Assembly: GCF_003336745.1 (NCBI RefSeq)
Contig: NZ_QGMX01000018.1
Coordinates: forward strand, 1-47,451
Origin: Thermus caldifontis
Lineage (GTDB): Bacteria > Deinococcota > Deinococci > Deinococcales > Thermaceae
DNA length: 47,451 nucleotides
Direction: 5' to 3'
Numbering within the stretch: position 1 is the stretch's first letter; each line of letters starts with the position of its first letter. The position numbers and the translations under genes are program-made. Positions 38,348 through 47,296 of the stretch are shown here, piece by piece. The notes below the pieces were generated by a model. It worked only from the letters and a program-made list of their open reading frames with translations, was not told the origin of the DNA and did not search any database.

Positions 38348-39256
38348 CTACTTGGCTTTCTCGTAAAGCTTCCTGGCGATTTCGTAGAGCTCGCCCGGGT
38401 GGAACTCGGGGGCGAACTCGGCGGCGTCGTGGCCGGGGTCAAAGACCGGGCCGCCTTCGGGGGGGCCGTCTACCACCCTCACTTGGCTGCCGTCCTCCGG
38501 GGAGGGGCCGGTCCAGATGAGCCCCAGGTCCTGGTAGTCGGAGGGGCTAAAGCGGTAGAGGTTCTTGTGGAAGCCCAGGTCCATGTACTTCTTGGCCTCG
38601 GGGATCTTGCTGTTGTCGATGCGGGGGATGGGGAGCATCTTGGTCATCTCCACCCCGGTGAGGCTCTCCAGGGCCTTGCCGTAGGCGGCGGCGTGCACCC
38701 CGCCCCGCACCAGGAGGTAGCCGATCATCTCCCGGGCCACGGGGTTATCCGTCATCTCGTAGACCCGGAGCTTGTGGGTACGGGCGGCCACCTCCAGGAA
38801 AAAGTTATGGAGAAGATCTAGGATAAGGTTGCCGCTGGTGAAGACGTACTCCCCGTGCCAGTGCTCCCCCATGGCCCCCATCACCAGGCTATTGGCCCCG
38901 CCGGCGATGAAGTGGGCGGCGTTGCGGGCGTCCTTGGCAAAGCCCAGGGGGGCGGCCACGGGGTCCACGCCTTCCTCGAGGTCCTGCCCCGGGTTTTTGG
39001 CCAGAAGGCTGTTGATGGTGGCGGCCACCAGCTCTATGTGGCCCAGCTCCTCCGTGGCGATGTTGGCGATGAGGTCGTAGTAGGGCTTAAGGGCCTTCTT
39101 CCCCCGGAAGTTGAAGGACTGGTACATATAGTTCATCAGGGTGGACATCTCCCCGAAGCGCCCCCCCAAAAGGGCCTGGACTGCGGCGGCAGCGTTAGGG
39201 TCCTGTTCCTTGGGCATGGGCAGTTCTATCTGCAGGCGGTCTATTCTCAGAAACAT
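38348..39256 (-). CDS. manganese catalase
   Basis: This dimanganese enzyme dismutates hydrogen peroxide in the cytosol. The 302-aa protein is nearly identical to the T. thermophilus enzyme, with metal ligands Glu36, Glu70 and His73 in ATEELGHIE, the Glu of FLEVAARTHKLR and the His of GGVHAAAYG. The start is the ATG at 39256, with AGGAGGTG 5 nt upstream; a seven-residue extension is unsupported. It is divergent from oxyR with a LysR-type dyad between them, so peroxide control by OxyR is likely. Confidence 0.97.
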   Translation of the reverse strand: MFLRIDRLQIELPMPKEQDPNAAAAVQALLGGRFGEMSTLMNYMYQSFNFRGKKALKPYYDLIANIATEELGHIELVAATINSLLAKNPGQDLEEGVDPVAAPLGFAKDARNAAHFIAGGANSLVMGAMGEHWHGEYVFTSGNLILDLLHNFFLEVAARTHKLRVYEMTDNPVAREMIGYLLVRGGVHAAAYGKALESLTGVEMTKMLPIPRIDNSKIPEAKKYMDLGFHKNLYRFSPSDYQDLGLIWTGPSPEDGSQVRVVDGPPEGGPVFDPGHDAAEFAPEFHPGELYEIARKLYEKAK

Positions 39257-39292
39257 CCTACACCTCCTGCCCGGCAAGGCCAGGCATCTCCC

Positions 39293-39322
39293 ACCTTAGG
39301 TAGCCCCTTGGGATAAGTCCAA
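39293..39322 (-). promoter_or_regulatory. candidate Mn catalase promoter
   Basis: On the minus strand, TTGGAC (39317-39322) and TAAGGT (39293-39298) are 18 bp apart. They lie beside the dyad at 39323-39341, placing OxyR next to the -35. Confidence 0.4.
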
Positions 39323-39341
39323 TAGATTTACCTCGCATCTA
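39323..39341. promoter_or_regulatory. LysR/OxyR-type operator dyad
   Basis: TAGAT-N9-ATCTA is a T-N(11)-A-like inverted repeat, resembling the ATAG/CTAT half sites of OxyR. It ends 4 bp before the oxyR -10 and abuts the candidate -35 of the catalase gene. Confidence 0.6.
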
Positions 39342-39344
39342 AAA

Positions 39345-39350
39345 TAAACT
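39345..39350 (+). promoter_or_regulatory. leaderless -10 box for oxyR
   Basis: TAAACT lies 6 nt before the ATG at 39357, with no Shine-Dalgarno. Confidence 0.6.
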
Positions 39351-39356
39351 AAAGTT

Positions 39357-40253
39357 ATGACCCTGGATCGGTTGCGCTACCTGGTGGCTTTAATGGAGGA
39401 GAAAAGTTTCACCCGGGCAGCGGAGCGGGTCTACCTGACCCAGCCCGCCCTCAGCGTGCAGATCCGCAAGCTGGAGGAGGAGTTGGGGGTAAGCCTCTTT
39501 GACCGCAGGCAGGGGAGGCCCACGGAAATGGGGGAAAAGGTGGCAGCCCAGGCCCGCCGGGTGCTGGAGGAGGTGGCCAGGATCAAGGCCCTGGCCCGGG
39601 GAGAGGAAGGGGTATTTCAAGGTCCTTTCCGAATAGGGGTCATCCCCACCTTGGCCCCCTATCTGCTTCCCAAGCTTCTACCCCGGATTTCCCAAAGGTA
39701 CCCGGCCTTGGAGGTTTCGGTGCAGGAGGAGCTGACCCCAGGTATCCTCCAAGGGCTTCAAGAGGGTCGCTTGGACGCTGGGCTGGTGGGTACGGAGGAG
39801 CGGGTACCCGGCGTGCAAAGCCTTCCCCTTTTCACCGAAGGGTTTCTGGCCTATGTGTCCCCTGGCCACCCCCTCTACGCCAGGGAGAGCCTCCATCCCC
39901 TGGAGATCCCCCTCGAGGACACCTGGATTCTTTCGGAGGGCCACTGTTTCCGGGACCAGGTCCTTTCCGTCTGCCGCCCCAGCCGGGAGAGGCGCAAGGT
40001 GGAGTTTCAAAGCGGGGATCTGGAAACCTTGATCTTGCTGGTGGAGGAGGTGGGGGGGCTTACCCTTCTGCCCGAGGTGGCCCTGTGGACCCTGCCTCGG
40101 ACTAAGCGCCTCCATCTCCGGCCCCTAAGCTCCCCAGGGGCAGGGCGGACCATCTATCTTTTGGTGCGGGTGGGTAGCCTTAAGGCACCCGTGGCCCGGG
40201 CCTTGGAGGAGGAGGCCAAAGGGGTTTTCCACGAGCTACGGTTAAAGGGCTAG
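39357..40253 (+). CDS. oxyR: LysR-family peroxide sensor OxyR
   Basis: This transcription factor has an N-terminal winged helix (1-60, with FTRAAERVYLTQPALSVQIRKLEEELG, i.e. FTRAAERV to LEEELG) and a periplasmic-binding-like sensor domain. The two redox cysteines of OxyR are present, Cys197 and Cys206, in GHCFRDQVLSVC with the E. coli spacing of nine. Divergence from Mn catalase strongly supports this identity. The 298-residue length is usual. Autoregulation is expected from the dyad overlapping its promoter. Confidence 0.92.
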   Translation: MTLDRLRYLVALMEEKSFTRAAERVYLTQPALSVQIRKLEEELGVSLFDRRQGRPTEMGEKVAAQARRVLEEVARIKALARGEEGVFQGPFRIGVIPTLAPYLLPKLLPRISQRYPALEVSVQEELTPGILQGLQEGRLDAGLVGTEERVPGVQSLPLFTEGFLAYVSPGHPLYARESLHPLEIPLEDTWILSEGHCFRDQVLSVCRPSRERRKVEFQSGDLETLILLVEEVGGLTLLPEVALWTLPRTKRLHLRPLSSPGAGRTIYLLVRVGSLKAPVARALEEEAKGVFHELRLKG

Positions 40254-40267
40254 GAGCGAAAAAGCGT

Positions 40268-40273
40268 TATGAT
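40268..40273 (+). promoter_or_regulatory. candidate -10 of ilvE
   Basis: TATGAT lies 17 nt before the ATG at 40291, with GGAGG in the short leader. Confidence 0.4.
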
Positions 40274-40290
40274 GAGGGCGGAGGTTCGCC

Positions 40291-41244
40291 ATGATCAAGC
40301 CCGAGGCCAAAGGTGGGGATGTGCATATCAAAGCCGGTCTCATCTGGATGAACGGGGCCTTGGTGCCCCAGGAGGAGGCCAAGACCAGCGTCCTGAGCCA
40401 CGCCCTTCACTATGGGACCAGCGTCTTTGAGGGGATACGGGCCTACGAGACCCCTAGGGGCCCGGCCATCTTCCGCCTTAAGGAACACGTGCGGCGCCTT
40501 TTCAACTCCGCCAAGGTGTTGCGCATGGAGATTCCCTTCACTCCGGAGGAGATAGAGGAAGCCATCAAAGAGGTGGTGCGGAAAAACGGCTACAAAAGCT
40601 GCTACATCCGCCCCCTGGCCTGGATGGGGGCCAAGGCCTTGGGGGTGAACCCCCTGCCCAACAACCCCGCGGAGGTGATGGTGGCCGCCTGGGAGTGGGG
40701 GGCTTATCTGGGGGAGGAGGCGGTGCGTAAGGGGGCCAAGCTCATCACCAGCTCCTGGGCCCGCTTCCCCGCCAACGTGATGCCGGGAAAGGCCAAGGTG
40801 GGGGGGAACTACGTGAACTCGGCCTTGGCCAAGATGGAGGCGGTGGCGGCGGGGGCGGACGAGGCGCTTTTGCTGGACGAGGAAGGGTATGTGGCCGAGG
40901 GCAGCGGGGAGAACGTGTTTTTCGTGCGGGATGGGGTGATCTACGCCCTCGAGCACTCGGTGAACCTGGAGGGGATCACCCGCGACTCCGTGATCCGCAT
41001 CGCCAGGGACCTGGGGTACGAGGTCCAGGTGGTGCGGGCCACCCGGGACCAGCTCTACATGGCGGACGAGGTCTTCATCACCGGCACCGCCGCCGAGGTG
41101 ACCCCGGTTTCCCTGATCGACTGGCGGCCCATCGGTTCGGGGAGTGCCGGGCCCATCACCCTTAGGATCCGGGAGGTCTACCTGGAGGCGGTGCGGGGCC
41201 TGAGGCCCGAGTACGAGGGCTGGCTCACCTACGTCACTTCCTGA
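40291..41244 (+). CDS. ilvE: branched-chain amino acid aminotransferase
   Basis: This fold-type IV PLP enzyme transaminates Val, Leu and Ile. The 317 residues include SHALHYGTSVFEGIRAY, the PLP Lys in GKAKVGGNYVNS, EGSGENVFFV and TGTAAEVTPV. T. thermophilus IlvE begins at the equivalent of IKAGLIWMNG. Here an ATG at 40291 with GGAGG 6 nt upstream adds about ten residues, while an in-frame GTG at 40321 with AGGTGG would give the shorter form. I keep the ATG because of the better ribosome site. The 3' end overlaps trmH by 11 bp. Confidence 0.94.
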   Translation: MIKPEAKGGDVHIKAGLIWMNGALVPQEEAKTSVLSHALHYGTSVFEGIRAYETPRGPAIFRLKEHVRRLFNSAKVLRMEIPFTPEEIEEAIKEVVRKNGYKSCYIRPLAWMGAKALGVNPLPNNPAEVMVAAWEWGAYLGEEAVRKGAKLITSSWARFPANVMPGKAKVGGNYVNSALAKMEAVAAGADEALLLDEEGYVAEGSGENVFFVRDGVIYALEHSVNLEGITRDSVIRIARDLGYEVQVVRATRDQLYMADEVFITGTAAEVTPVSLIDWRPIGSGSAGPITLRIREVYLEAVRGLRPEYEGWLTYVTS

Positions 41245-41809
41245 GCCAGTCCTCGAGGACCTTCTGGTATAGCGCAGGGTCCAGGCGGGGGTTTCCGTAA
41301 AGCCCCGCTTCCAGCCTTTGCCTTTGGGCCTCAAAGAGGATCACCGCCGCCGCCACGCTCACGTTGAGGCTCTGCACCATGCCCAGCATGGGGATCTTTA
41401 TGGCCCCATGGGAAAGGGCCAAAGCCTCCTGGGAAACCCCCCATTTCTCCGCCCCCAGGAGAATGGCGGTGGGCTTGGTGTAGTCCACTTCCCGGAAGTC
41501 TTGGGCATCCTCCCTTAGGGCGGTGGCGTAGACCCTAAAGCCCCTCTCCTTCAGGAAGGAGATGGCCTCTTGGATGCTGGGGTGCACCCGCAGGTAGACC
41601 CACTTGTGGCTTCCCCCGCTGGTCTCGTTGAAGGTGGGCACCCCACCGGTGGGGTTCACCGCATGGGCCTCGAGGACCCCCACGGCGTCGCAACTGCGGA
41701 GTATGGCCGAGAGGTTGTGGGGCTTGTGCACGTTCTCCAGCAAAACGGTAAGGTCGGGCTGGCGCCTCCTTAGGACCTCCTCTATGCGGCGTCTACGGGC
41801 CTCGGTCAC
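41234..41809 (-). CDS. trmH: tRNA (guanosine-18-2'-O)-methyltransferase
   Basis: This SPOUT methyltransferase makes Gm18 in the tRNA D loop. The 191 residues match T. thermophilus TrmH (194 aa): the Arg-rich N-terminus, [25 protein letters not shown] and the trefoil-knot segment [18 protein letters not shown]. The start is the GTG at 41809, two codons after an in-frame stop, so no longer form is possible. It overlaps hisG by 17 bp and is last in the dcd operon. Confidence 0.95.
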   Translation of the reverse strand: MTEARRRRIEEVLRRRQPDLTVLLENVHKPHNLSAILRSCDAVGVLEAHAVNPTGGVPTFNETSGGSHKWVYLRVHPSIQEAISFLKERGFRVYATALREDAQDFREVDYTKPTAILLGAEKWGVSQEALALSHGAIKIPMLGMVQSLNVSVAAAVILFEAQRQRLEAGLYGNPRLDPALYQKVLEDWLRK

Positions 41810-42416
41810 GGTTTCTCAGCTTAGCGATCAGGGGCTTTAAAAGCGAGCGCTTCAGCTTCAGGGCCTGCCGGTTCACGATGAGGCGGGCGGTGGAGTGGGC
41901 CAGGACCTCCACCTCCACGAGGCCCGCCGCCTTGAGGGTGGCCCCGGTCTGGACCACGTCCACCACCGCATCCGCCAGGCCCGTAACCGCCGCCAGCTCA
42001 ATGTTGCCGGATAACTCCACCACGTCCGCCACCCAGCCCCGTTCCTTCAGAAGCCTGGTGGTGAAAAGGGGGTACTTGGTGGCAATGCGGCGGATGGGGG
42101 AGGTGTCGCCAGGGCGCCTTATGAGGGAAAGCCGGCAGGCGCCGAAGCCCAGGTCCACGGGCTCATAGAGGTCCCGGCCCGAGTCCAAAAGGATATCCTT
42201 GCCCACCACCCCCACCTCGGCGATCCCCAGGTCCACATAGACGGGCACATCCTTGTTGCGAAGCTCCAGGAGGGCGATTCCCCCTTCCTTGCCGTGGAGG
42301 AGGGCTCGTTCGTTCTCTATGGCGGGAAGTTCCAGCCCCGCTTCCCTTAAGGCCTCGTAGGCTTCCCGGAACATCCTTCCCTTGGGCAGGGCGAGGGTGA
42401 GGGCAAAGCGCTTCAT
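41793..42416 (-). CDS. hisG: ATP phosphoribosyltransferase, short form
   Basis: It catalyses the first step of histidine synthesis. The 207-aa form lacks the C-terminal regulatory domain and depends on HisZ, encoded immediately upstream. Visible segments are [26 protein letters not shown], and the phosphate-binding [15 protein letters not shown]. The ATG overlaps the hisZ stop. It is well separated from hisC-hisB-hisH (22-24 kb) in this window. Confidence 0.95.
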   Translation of the reverse strand: MKRFALTLALPKGRMFREAYEALREAGLELPAIENERALLHGKEGGIALLELRNKDVPVYVDLGIAEVGVVGKDILLDSGRDLYEPVDLGFGACRLSLIRRPGDTSPIRRIATKYPLFTTRLLKERGWVADVVELSGNIELAAVTGLADAVVDVVQTGATLKAAGLVEVEVLAHSTARLIVNRQALKLKRSLLKPLIAKLRNRDRGP

Positions 42417-43498
42417 GCCTCCTCCACCTTAAAGATGCGCTCCCCCTGGGCCAGGTAGCGGATGCCCCGGGCCTTGGCGTAGGCCACGGGGTCCTCCCCG
42501 TGGAAGAGCTCCACCCGCATCTCCCGGGCAAAGCGGCGGAGGGCCTTAAGGTCCAGGGCTAAGACCTCGGGAGATTCCTCCGCCTGGGGGGGCTTCAGGG
42601 CCTCCAGGGCCCGCTCCACCCCTAGGGCGAAGCCCGCCGCCACCGGGAGGAGGGCCCCGTCGTACCGGCCGCCCCCCAGAAGGGGCAGGCCGAACCCTGG
42701 GGCGTAGGCGCGGAAGAAAATCCCCGAGTAGTACTCGTAGCGCCGGGCCATGCCCAGGTCCAGGAGCACGGGCCTTTCCAAAAGCTCCAGGGTCCTTTCC
42801 AGATCCTCCAGGGCCTTCCTGGCCCGCTCGGGGAGGGGCAGGCGCTTGGCCTCGGCGAGCACCTCCACCTCCCCGTAGAGGTCGGGGAGGGCCAGGAGGG
42901 TACGCCTGGCCTCGGGGGATACGGGGTGGCGGGAGAGGAGCTCGCTGAGCTCGGGGAGGTTCTTGCGGTGAATGGCCTTTTGCGCCTCCTTCCGGGCCTC
43001 TTCCGGCAGGCCCGAGGCCTTGAGCACCTCCCCCACCAGGCTGGGAAGGCCCACCTCCACCTCCCCTTCCAGGCCCAAGGCCTCGAGGCCGGCGAAGGCC
43101 AAGGAGAGGATCTCCGCATCTGCCAAGGGCCCCGTGGCCCCGATGAGTTCCAGCCCCACCTGGGTGTACTCCCGGTAGCGCCCAAGCTCCGCATCCCCTT
43201 CCCTAAGCCAAAGGGGCCCCGCGTACTGGAAGCGGGTTACCCCTTCCCCCAGGTGGGGCCTTAAGAGCTTGGCCAAAAGGGTGGTGAACTCGCTTCTTAG
43301 GGCCAGGACCTCCCCCGTTTTGTCCACCAGCTTGAAGGCCCGTTCCGCCAGGGGGTGGGCGGGGTCATAGACCTCCAGGGCCGGAAGCTCCACGGGCTCA
43401 TACCCGTGGCGGAGGAACAGGTCCCGAAGCCGGCCAATAAGCTCGGCCTTGAGCCGGGCCTCCGGGGGGAGGAGAAAGCGGGTGCCTTCGGGGATCAT
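42413..43498 (-). CDS. hisZ: ATP phosphoribosyltransferase regulatory subunit
   Basis: This is a class II histidyl-tRNA synthetase-like protein without the anticodon domain, the partner and histidine sensor of short HisG. The 361 aa include the motif-2-like [28 protein letters not shown] (FQYAGPL to YTQVG) and GGRYDGAL near the C-terminal third, both HisRS-derived. The ATG overlaps the cyclophilin stop as ATGA. Confidence 0.94.
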   Translation of the reverse strand: MIPEGTRFLLPPEARLKAELIGRLRDLFLRHGYEPVELPALEVYDPAHPLAERAFKLVDKTGEVLALRSEFTTLLAKLLRPHLGEGVTRFQYAGPLWLREGDAELGRYREYTQVGLELIGATGPLADAEILSLAFAGLEALGLEGEVEVGLPSLVGEVLKASGLPEEARKEAQKAIHRKNLPELSELLSRHPVSPEARRTLLALPDLYGEVEVLAEAKRLPLPERARKALEDLERTLELLERPVLLDLGMARRYEYYSGIFFRAYAPGFGLPLLGGGRYDGALLPVAAGFALGVERALEALKPPQAEESPEVLALDLKALRRFAREMRVELFHGEDPVAYAKARGIRYLAQGERIFKVEEA

Positions 43499-44097
43499 TC
43501 CTTGACCAGGATCTCCACCCTGAGGATCTTGTCCCGCTCCCCCCGGGCCCCGGGGCCCTCCGTGGGGGCGAGGCGCCTTACCACCTCCATCCCCTCCACC
43601 ACCTTTGCGAAGAGGGTGTACTGCCCGGTGAGGTGGGGGGTGGGGGCCAGGGTGATAAAAAACTGGCTACCGTTGGAGTTGGGGTCCTGGGTGCGGGCCA
43701 TGCCCACCATGCCCTCCCGGTCAAAGGCCAAACCCGGGGCGATCTCCAGGCCGAAGCTGTACCCGGGCCCGCCCCGGCCCGTGCCCGTGGGGTCCCCCGT
43801 CTGGGCCACGAAGCCGGGGATCACCCGGTGCCACACCACCCCCTCAAAGAAGCGGTGGAGGGCCAGGAAGACGAAGGAGTTCACCGTGTTGGGGGCCTCC
43901 TTTTCCAGGAGGTCCAGGAGGATATCCCCTTGGGTGGTCCTGATGCGGGCATAGTAGTCCTTGCCGTCTTCTAGCACCTTTTGGGGTGCCGTGAAGGAGC
44001 GGACCGGCGTTTCCGAAAGGTAGGGAATGGGTCGCATGCTCTCACCCTTGCAGGCGCCCAGGAGGAGGAGAAAGCCGAGGAGAAGGCGCACCCTCAT
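43495..44097 (-). CDS. lipoprotein cyclophilin (peptidyl-prolyl isomerase)
   Basis: The 200-residue protein begins with a lipoprotein signal ([12 protein letters not shown], lipidated Cys16), so it is probably anchored on the outer face of the inner membrane. The cyclophilin core follows from about residue 50: [37 protein letters not shown] and [12 protein letters not shown]. The active-site Arg and Gln/Phe residues are present. It lies 3 bp after dcd and is coupled to hisZ. Confidence 0.93.
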   Translation of the reverse strand: MRVRLLLGFLLLLGACKGESMRPIPYLSETPVRSFTAPQKVLEDGKDYYARIRTTQGDILLDLLEKEAPNTVNSFVFLALHRFFEGVVWHRVIPGFVAQTGDPTGTGRGGPGYSFGLEIAPGLAFDREGMVGMARTQDPNSNGSQFFITLAPTPHLTGQYTLFAKVVEGMEVVRRLAPTEGPGARGERDKILRVEILVKE

Positions 44098-44100
44098 AGC

Positions 44101-44646
44101 CTACACCCGGGGCAGGGTGATGCCCCTTTGGCCCTGGTACTTGCCCTGGCGGTCCTTGTAGGTGGTCTCGGGCCTTGGGCCCTCTAGGAAAAGGATCTGG
44201 ACAATGCCCTCGTTGGCGTACACCTTGGCCGGCAGGGGGGTGGTGTTGGAGATCTCCAGGGTGACGTGCCCCTCCCAGCCGGGTTCCAGGGGCGTCACGT
44301 TGGCCACGATGCCGCACCGGGCATAGGTGCTTTTGCCCAGGGCGATGGCGATCACATTCTCCGGCATGCGGATGTACTCCACGCTCCGGGTAAGGGCGAA
44401 GGAGTTGGGGGGGATGATGACCTCTTCCCCCTCGTACTCCACGAAGCTTTTGGGGTCAAAGCCCTTGGGGTCCACCACCGTGGAAAAGACGTTGGTGAAG
44501 ATCTTCCATTCCGGGGCGGCGCGGAGGTCGTAACCGAAGCTGGAAAGCCCATAGCTGATAACTCCTTCCCGCACCAGCCTTTCCTCAAAGGGTTCGATCA
44601 TGCCTTTTCTGGCCATCTCCCGGATCCACCAGTCCGGCTTAATCAT
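44101..44646 (-). CDS. dcd: dCTP deaminase
   Basis: It deaminates dCTP to dUTP for dTMP synthesis; some members also hydrolyse dUTP. The 181-aa trimeric dUTPase fold is recognised by [24 protein letters not shown], and [19 protein letters not shown] with the catalytic Glu. The start is the ATG at 44646 (MIKPDWWI), with TATAGT 7 nt upstream. A longer frame would run antisense into the divergent lipoprotein gene. It heads the dcd-cyclophilin-hisZ-hisG-trmH operon. Confidence 0.93.
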   Translation of the reverse strand: MIKPDWWIREMARKGMIEPFEERLVREGVISYGLSSFGYDLRAAPEWKIFTNVFSTVVDPKGFDPKSFVEYEGEEVIIPPNSFALTRSVEYIRMPENVIAIALGKSTYARCGIVANVTPLEPGWEGHVTLEISNTTPLPAKVYANEGIVQILFLEGPRPETTYKDRQGKYQGQRGITLPRV

Positions 44647-44653
44647 GCCTTCA

Positions 44654-44659
44654 ACTATA
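44654..44659 (-). promoter_or_regulatory. leaderless -10 box for the dcd operon
   Basis: TATAGT lies 7 nt before the ATG at 44646. It is 5 bp from the opposing box at 44665. Confidence 0.6.
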
Positions 44660-44664
44660 CCCGC

Positions 44665-44670
44665 TAGACT
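44665..44670 (+). promoter_or_regulatory. leaderless -10 box for the lipoprotein gene
   Basis: TAGACT lies 6 nt before the ATG at 44677. Confidence 0.55.
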
Positions 44671-44676
44671 GGACCT

Positions 44677-45579
44677 ATGCGAAAGCTCTGGCCCCTCTTC
44701 CTCCTCCTGGCCGCCTGCGGCACCCAAGACCCCACGGGGGTGGGGATGGAACCTTTGCGCCTCACCAGCACCACCCTGCCCCCCGCCTACCTAGGGGAGG
44801 CCTATACGGCCACCTTCAGCGCGGAAGGGGGGGTGCGGCCCTATACCTTTAGCCTCGAGGGCCAACTCCCCCAGGGCCTCACCTTCCAGGGGGGGCGGAT
44901 CACGGGAACCCCCAAGGAGAAGGGCCAGTTTTCCCTTACCCTCACCGTGGAGGACGGGGCCAAGAATAGCCGGGTGCAGCGGCTTACCCTCACCGTCTCC
45001 GATCCGCCCCCGCCCCGGCTCACCCTGGTGGCCCCGCCCGCCCAGGTGGAGGGTCCCTTTTTGCTCCTGGGGCGGGTGGAGGTGCGGGAGGCCCTGGGGT
45101 TCCAGCTGGAACTGCCCTTGAGGGACCTGGTGCCGGACCTTGCCAGCTTGAAGACCTCAAGCCCTGTCTACCTGGTGGACCATGACCCCGAAACGGGGCT
45201 TTTGCGCCTGGACATGGCCTTTTCCCGACCGGTGAAGGACCAGGAGGCCTTCCGCCTCCTCCTCACCCCGCAGAAACCCCTTACCCCGAGGCTGGCCCCC
45301 CGGGTGGTCTTCTACGACAAGGAGGGAAAACCCCTGGGGGAGACCTTGAAGCGGGGTAAGCCCTTTGCTGAACTCCTAACCCTGGCCCAGAACTGGGGCA
45401 AGGAGGGGAAGGAGCTCAAAGGGGACCTGAACGGGGACGGTAAGGTGGAAGCCGCCGACCTCCAGGCCCTGGGCCAGGGCTACTTCCCCAAGGTTACCGC
45501 CCCGGTGCCCCCTGGGGGCGCCCCTCCGGCTGGACAGGAAGAGGCCCCCCCTCCACCCCAGGAGCAAGGCTCCCCCTGA
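44677..45579 (+). CDS. lipoprotein with putative Ig domain and dockerin-like EF-hand
   Basis: The 300-aa product has a lipobox (LLAAC, Cys14). It then has a putative Ig/cadherin-like domain (about 30-107) with the repeat phrases [18 protein letters not shown] and [10 protein letters not shown], typical of He-PIG domains. A middle beta-rich region follows, then a dockerin-type calcium loop at 249-269 with Asp250, Asn252, Asp254 and Asp261. The tail is Pro-rich and disordered. The function is unknown; it is a surface protein with a probable Ca2+ site. It is divergent from dcd, with 30 bp between the starts. Confidence 0.85.
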   Translation: MRKLWPLFLLLAACGTQDPTGVGMEPLRLTSTTLPPAYLGEAYTATFSAEGGVRPYTFSLEGQLPQGLTFQGGRITGTPKEKGQFSLTLTVEDGAKNSRVQRLTLTVSDPPPPRLTLVAPPAQVEGPFLLLGRVEVREALGFQLELPLRDLVPDLASLKTSSPVYLVDHDPETGLLRLDMAFSRPVKDQEAFRLLLTPQKPLTPRLAPRVVFYDKEGKPLGETLKRGKPFAELLTLAQNWGKEGKELKGDLNGDGKVEAADLQALGQGYFPKVTAPVPPGGAPPAGQEEAPPPPQEQGSP

Positions 45580-45598
45580 GGGGCTTGCACGAGGGTTT
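45564..45598 (+). terminator. possible weak terminator of the lipoprotein gene
   Basis: GCAAG and CTTGC (45564-45588) with an inner CCCC/GGGG pairing span the TGA stop, and a GGGTTTT stretch follows a few bases later. It is imperfect. Confidence 0.35.
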
Positions 45599-45604
45599 TG
45601 GGCC

Positions 45605-45625
45605 AGGCAAGGTGGGGTGGCGTCA
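45605..45625 (-). repeat. half copy of the hairpin repeat
   Basis: On the minus strand the macro-domain gene stop TGA is followed by a CACCCCACCTTG arm in the same position as in the full copies at 25542 and 34486, but the second arm is missing. Confidence 0.55.
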
Positions 45626-46102
45626 CAGGGCCTTGCGGATGGCCTCGGCGTCCTCCTTGCGGTAGCCGTAGAGGGTGACCTCGAGGGTATCCGGAGCCTT
45701 CTTGATCTCCTCCAGCATCACCTGGGCCACCCTGTCCACGGGAAGCCCTCCCACCCCGGTGCCCAAAAGGGGGAAGGCCACGGTCCTTAGCCCCAGCTCC
45801 ACCGCCTTTTCCAGGGCGCTTCGGGTGGCCTGACGCACGGTTTCCAGGCTGGCGGGCTCGTCGCCTAAGACGGCGGCATGGATCACGTAGCGCACCCCCA
45901 GGTTCCCCGCTCCCGTCACCGCCGCTTCCCCCACCTGGATCTTCCCGATCCGGTCGCACTCCTCCTGGATGGAGGGGCCCCCTTTCCTTAGGATGGCCCC
46001 CGCCACCCCAGCGCCCAGCTTCAGGTAGTTGTTGGCGGCGTTGACGATGGCATCCCCCCGGAACTCGGTGATGTCCCCTTCTTGGACACGGATGCGGGCC
46101 AT
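45623..46102 (-). CDS. macro-domain protein (ADP-ribose binding)
   Basis: The 159-residue macro domain has the [17 protein letters not shown] strand-loop, the [11 protein letters not shown] segment, GYRYVIHA-like VRYVIHAAV and the phosphate loop [11 protein letters not shown]. Relatives remove O-acetyl-ADP-ribose or ADP-ribose from proteins and nucleic acids. The start is the ATG at 46102 (MARIRVQEG); a 35-residue extension overlaps the divergent gene's promoter. No -10 box in the TANNNT-N6 form is evident for it. The nearby SDR gene is divergent. Confidence 0.9.
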   Translation of the reverse strand: MARIRVQEGDITEFRGDAIVNAANNYLKLGAGVAGAILRKGGPSIQEECDRIGKIQVGEAAVTGAGNLGVRYVIHAAVLGDEPASLETVRQATRSALEKAVELGLRTVAFPLLGTGVGGLPVDRVAQVMLEEIKKAPDTLEVTLYGYRKEDAEAIRKAL

Positions 46103-46117
46103 GCTCCCATTTTCCCG

Positions 46118-46123
46118 TACAAT
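46118..46123 (+). promoter_or_regulatory. leaderless -10 box for the SDR-nrdR unit
   Basis: TACAAT lies 7 nt before the ATG at 46131. An upstream in-frame ATG at 46122 overlaps this box and so cannot be the start. Confidence 0.55.
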
Positions 46124-46130
46124 GGGCCTG

Positions 46131-46838
46131 ATGTCACGGGATATCTTGGGCCTCGAGGGGCGGATCGTTATGGTGACCGGGGCCGGCAAGGGCTTCGGCC
46201 GGGCCATTGCCCACGGCTACGGGCGCAATGGGGCCACGGTTATCGCCGTGGACCCCGACGTGGAGATGGCCACCGGCGTGGCCTCGGAGGTGGAGGCCCT
46301 GGGGGCCACGGCCATCCCCATCCGGGGGGATATGAGCGTGGTGTTGGACGTGACCAGCACCTTTGAAAAGGTGGAGGAACTCTTTGGCCTACTGGATGGC
46401 ATCGTCCACGTGACCACCGCCGAGAGCAAGACCCCCTTCGTGGAGCTTCTGGAGGGGGAGTGGTACGACCTCATGAGCCAGGATGTGAAGTCCAGCCTGT
46501 ACGTGCTCCAGCAGGGGTTGCGCCACCTGGCCGGGGGCGGGTTTGTCACCCTGGTGCTGCCGCCGGCGGTGCGCCTCGAGCCCCATACCCTTTCCGTGCG
46601 CCGGGCGGTGGAAGGGCTCATCGAGGGGGTTACCCGGACCTTCCCCGGGGTGCGGGTCAACGGGGTGGTGCCCTCCAGGGACCCGGTTTCCGAAGTCTAC
46701 GACCAGGCCTTGGTCCGGGCGGCCTTGGGCCTGGGCTCCATGGTCTCCGAGGGGGTTCGCGGGGTGGTGCTGGAGGTGGAGCTTCCCGAGCCTCCCCCAT
46801 CCCCCGAGATCTACGAGCTTCTTAGGGAAGTGCCATGA
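46131..46838 (+). CDS. short-chain dehydrogenase-like protein lacking the catalytic Tyr-Lys
   Basis: The 235-residue Rossmann protein has the nucleotide loop [13 protein letters not shown] and the RVNGVVPS segment expected of the SDR family. Where the YxxxK motif is expected, the alignable stretch reads [11 protein letters not shown], so Tyr and Lys appear as Thr and Arg. The usual catalytic Ser region reads LVLPPA. It is therefore probably not a standard oxidoreductase and may have become a binding or regulatory protein. The stop overlaps the nrdR ATG (ATGA), so the two are co-translated. Confidence 0.82.
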   Translation: MSRDILGLEGRIVMVTGAGKGFGRAIAHGYGRNGATVIAVDPDVEMATGVASEVEALGATAIPIRGDMSVVLDVTSTFEKVEELFGLLDGIVHVTTAESKTPFVELLEGEWYDLMSQDVKSSLYVLQQGLRHLAGGGFVTLVLPPAVRLEPHTLSVRRAVEGLIEGVTRTFPGVRVNGVVPSRDPVSEVYDQALVRAALGLGSMVSEGVRGVVLEVELPEPPPSPEIYELLREVP

Positions 46839-47296
46839 AGTGCCCTTACTGCGGCCATCCCGACACCCGGGTGGTGGACTCCCGGCCCTCCGATGAGGGG
46901 GCGGCCATCCGCCGCCGGCGGGAATGCCCGGCCTGCGGCCGCCGCTTCACCACCTACGAGCGCACCCAGCTGGAGCCCCTGATGGTCATCAAGCGGGATG
47001 GGCGCAAGGAGCCTTTTAACCCAGATAAGCTCCTGAGGGGGCTCCTCCTGGCCTGCGAAAAGCGCCCCGTGGATCCCGAGGCGCTCCGCCGCTTTGCCTA
47101 CGCCTTTGAGGACCAGGTGACGGGTCCGGAGATCACCTCGGAGGAGATCGGCCTCAAGGCCATGGCCTTCCTAAGGGATCTGGACCACGTGGCCTACATC
47201 CGCTTCGCCTCCGTATACCGGGAGTTTGATACCGTGGAGCGCTTCATCGAGGAGATCCGCCGCCTGGGGGGTGTTGACAAGAAGGAGGGGGCTTGA
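46835..47296 (+). CDS. nrdR: transcriptional repressor NrdR
   Basis: It represses ribonucleotide reductase genes in response to nucleotide state. The 153 aa include the zinc ribbon (Cys3, Cys6, and the CPAC pair at about 31/34), the basic RRRRECP region, the FTTYERT motif and an ATP-cone (VIKRDGRKEPFNPDKL). The length is standard. The last codons carry the -35 of the downstream rRNA promoter. It overlaps the SDR-like gene by 4 bp. Confidence 0.97.
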   Translation: MKCPYCGHPDTRVVDSRPSDEGAAIRRRRECPACGRRFTTYERTQLEPLMVIKRDGRKEPFNPDKLLRGLLLACEKRPVDPEALRRFAYAFEDQVTGPEITSEEIGLKAMAFLRDLDHVAYIRFASVYREFDTVERFIEEIRRLGGVDKKEGA

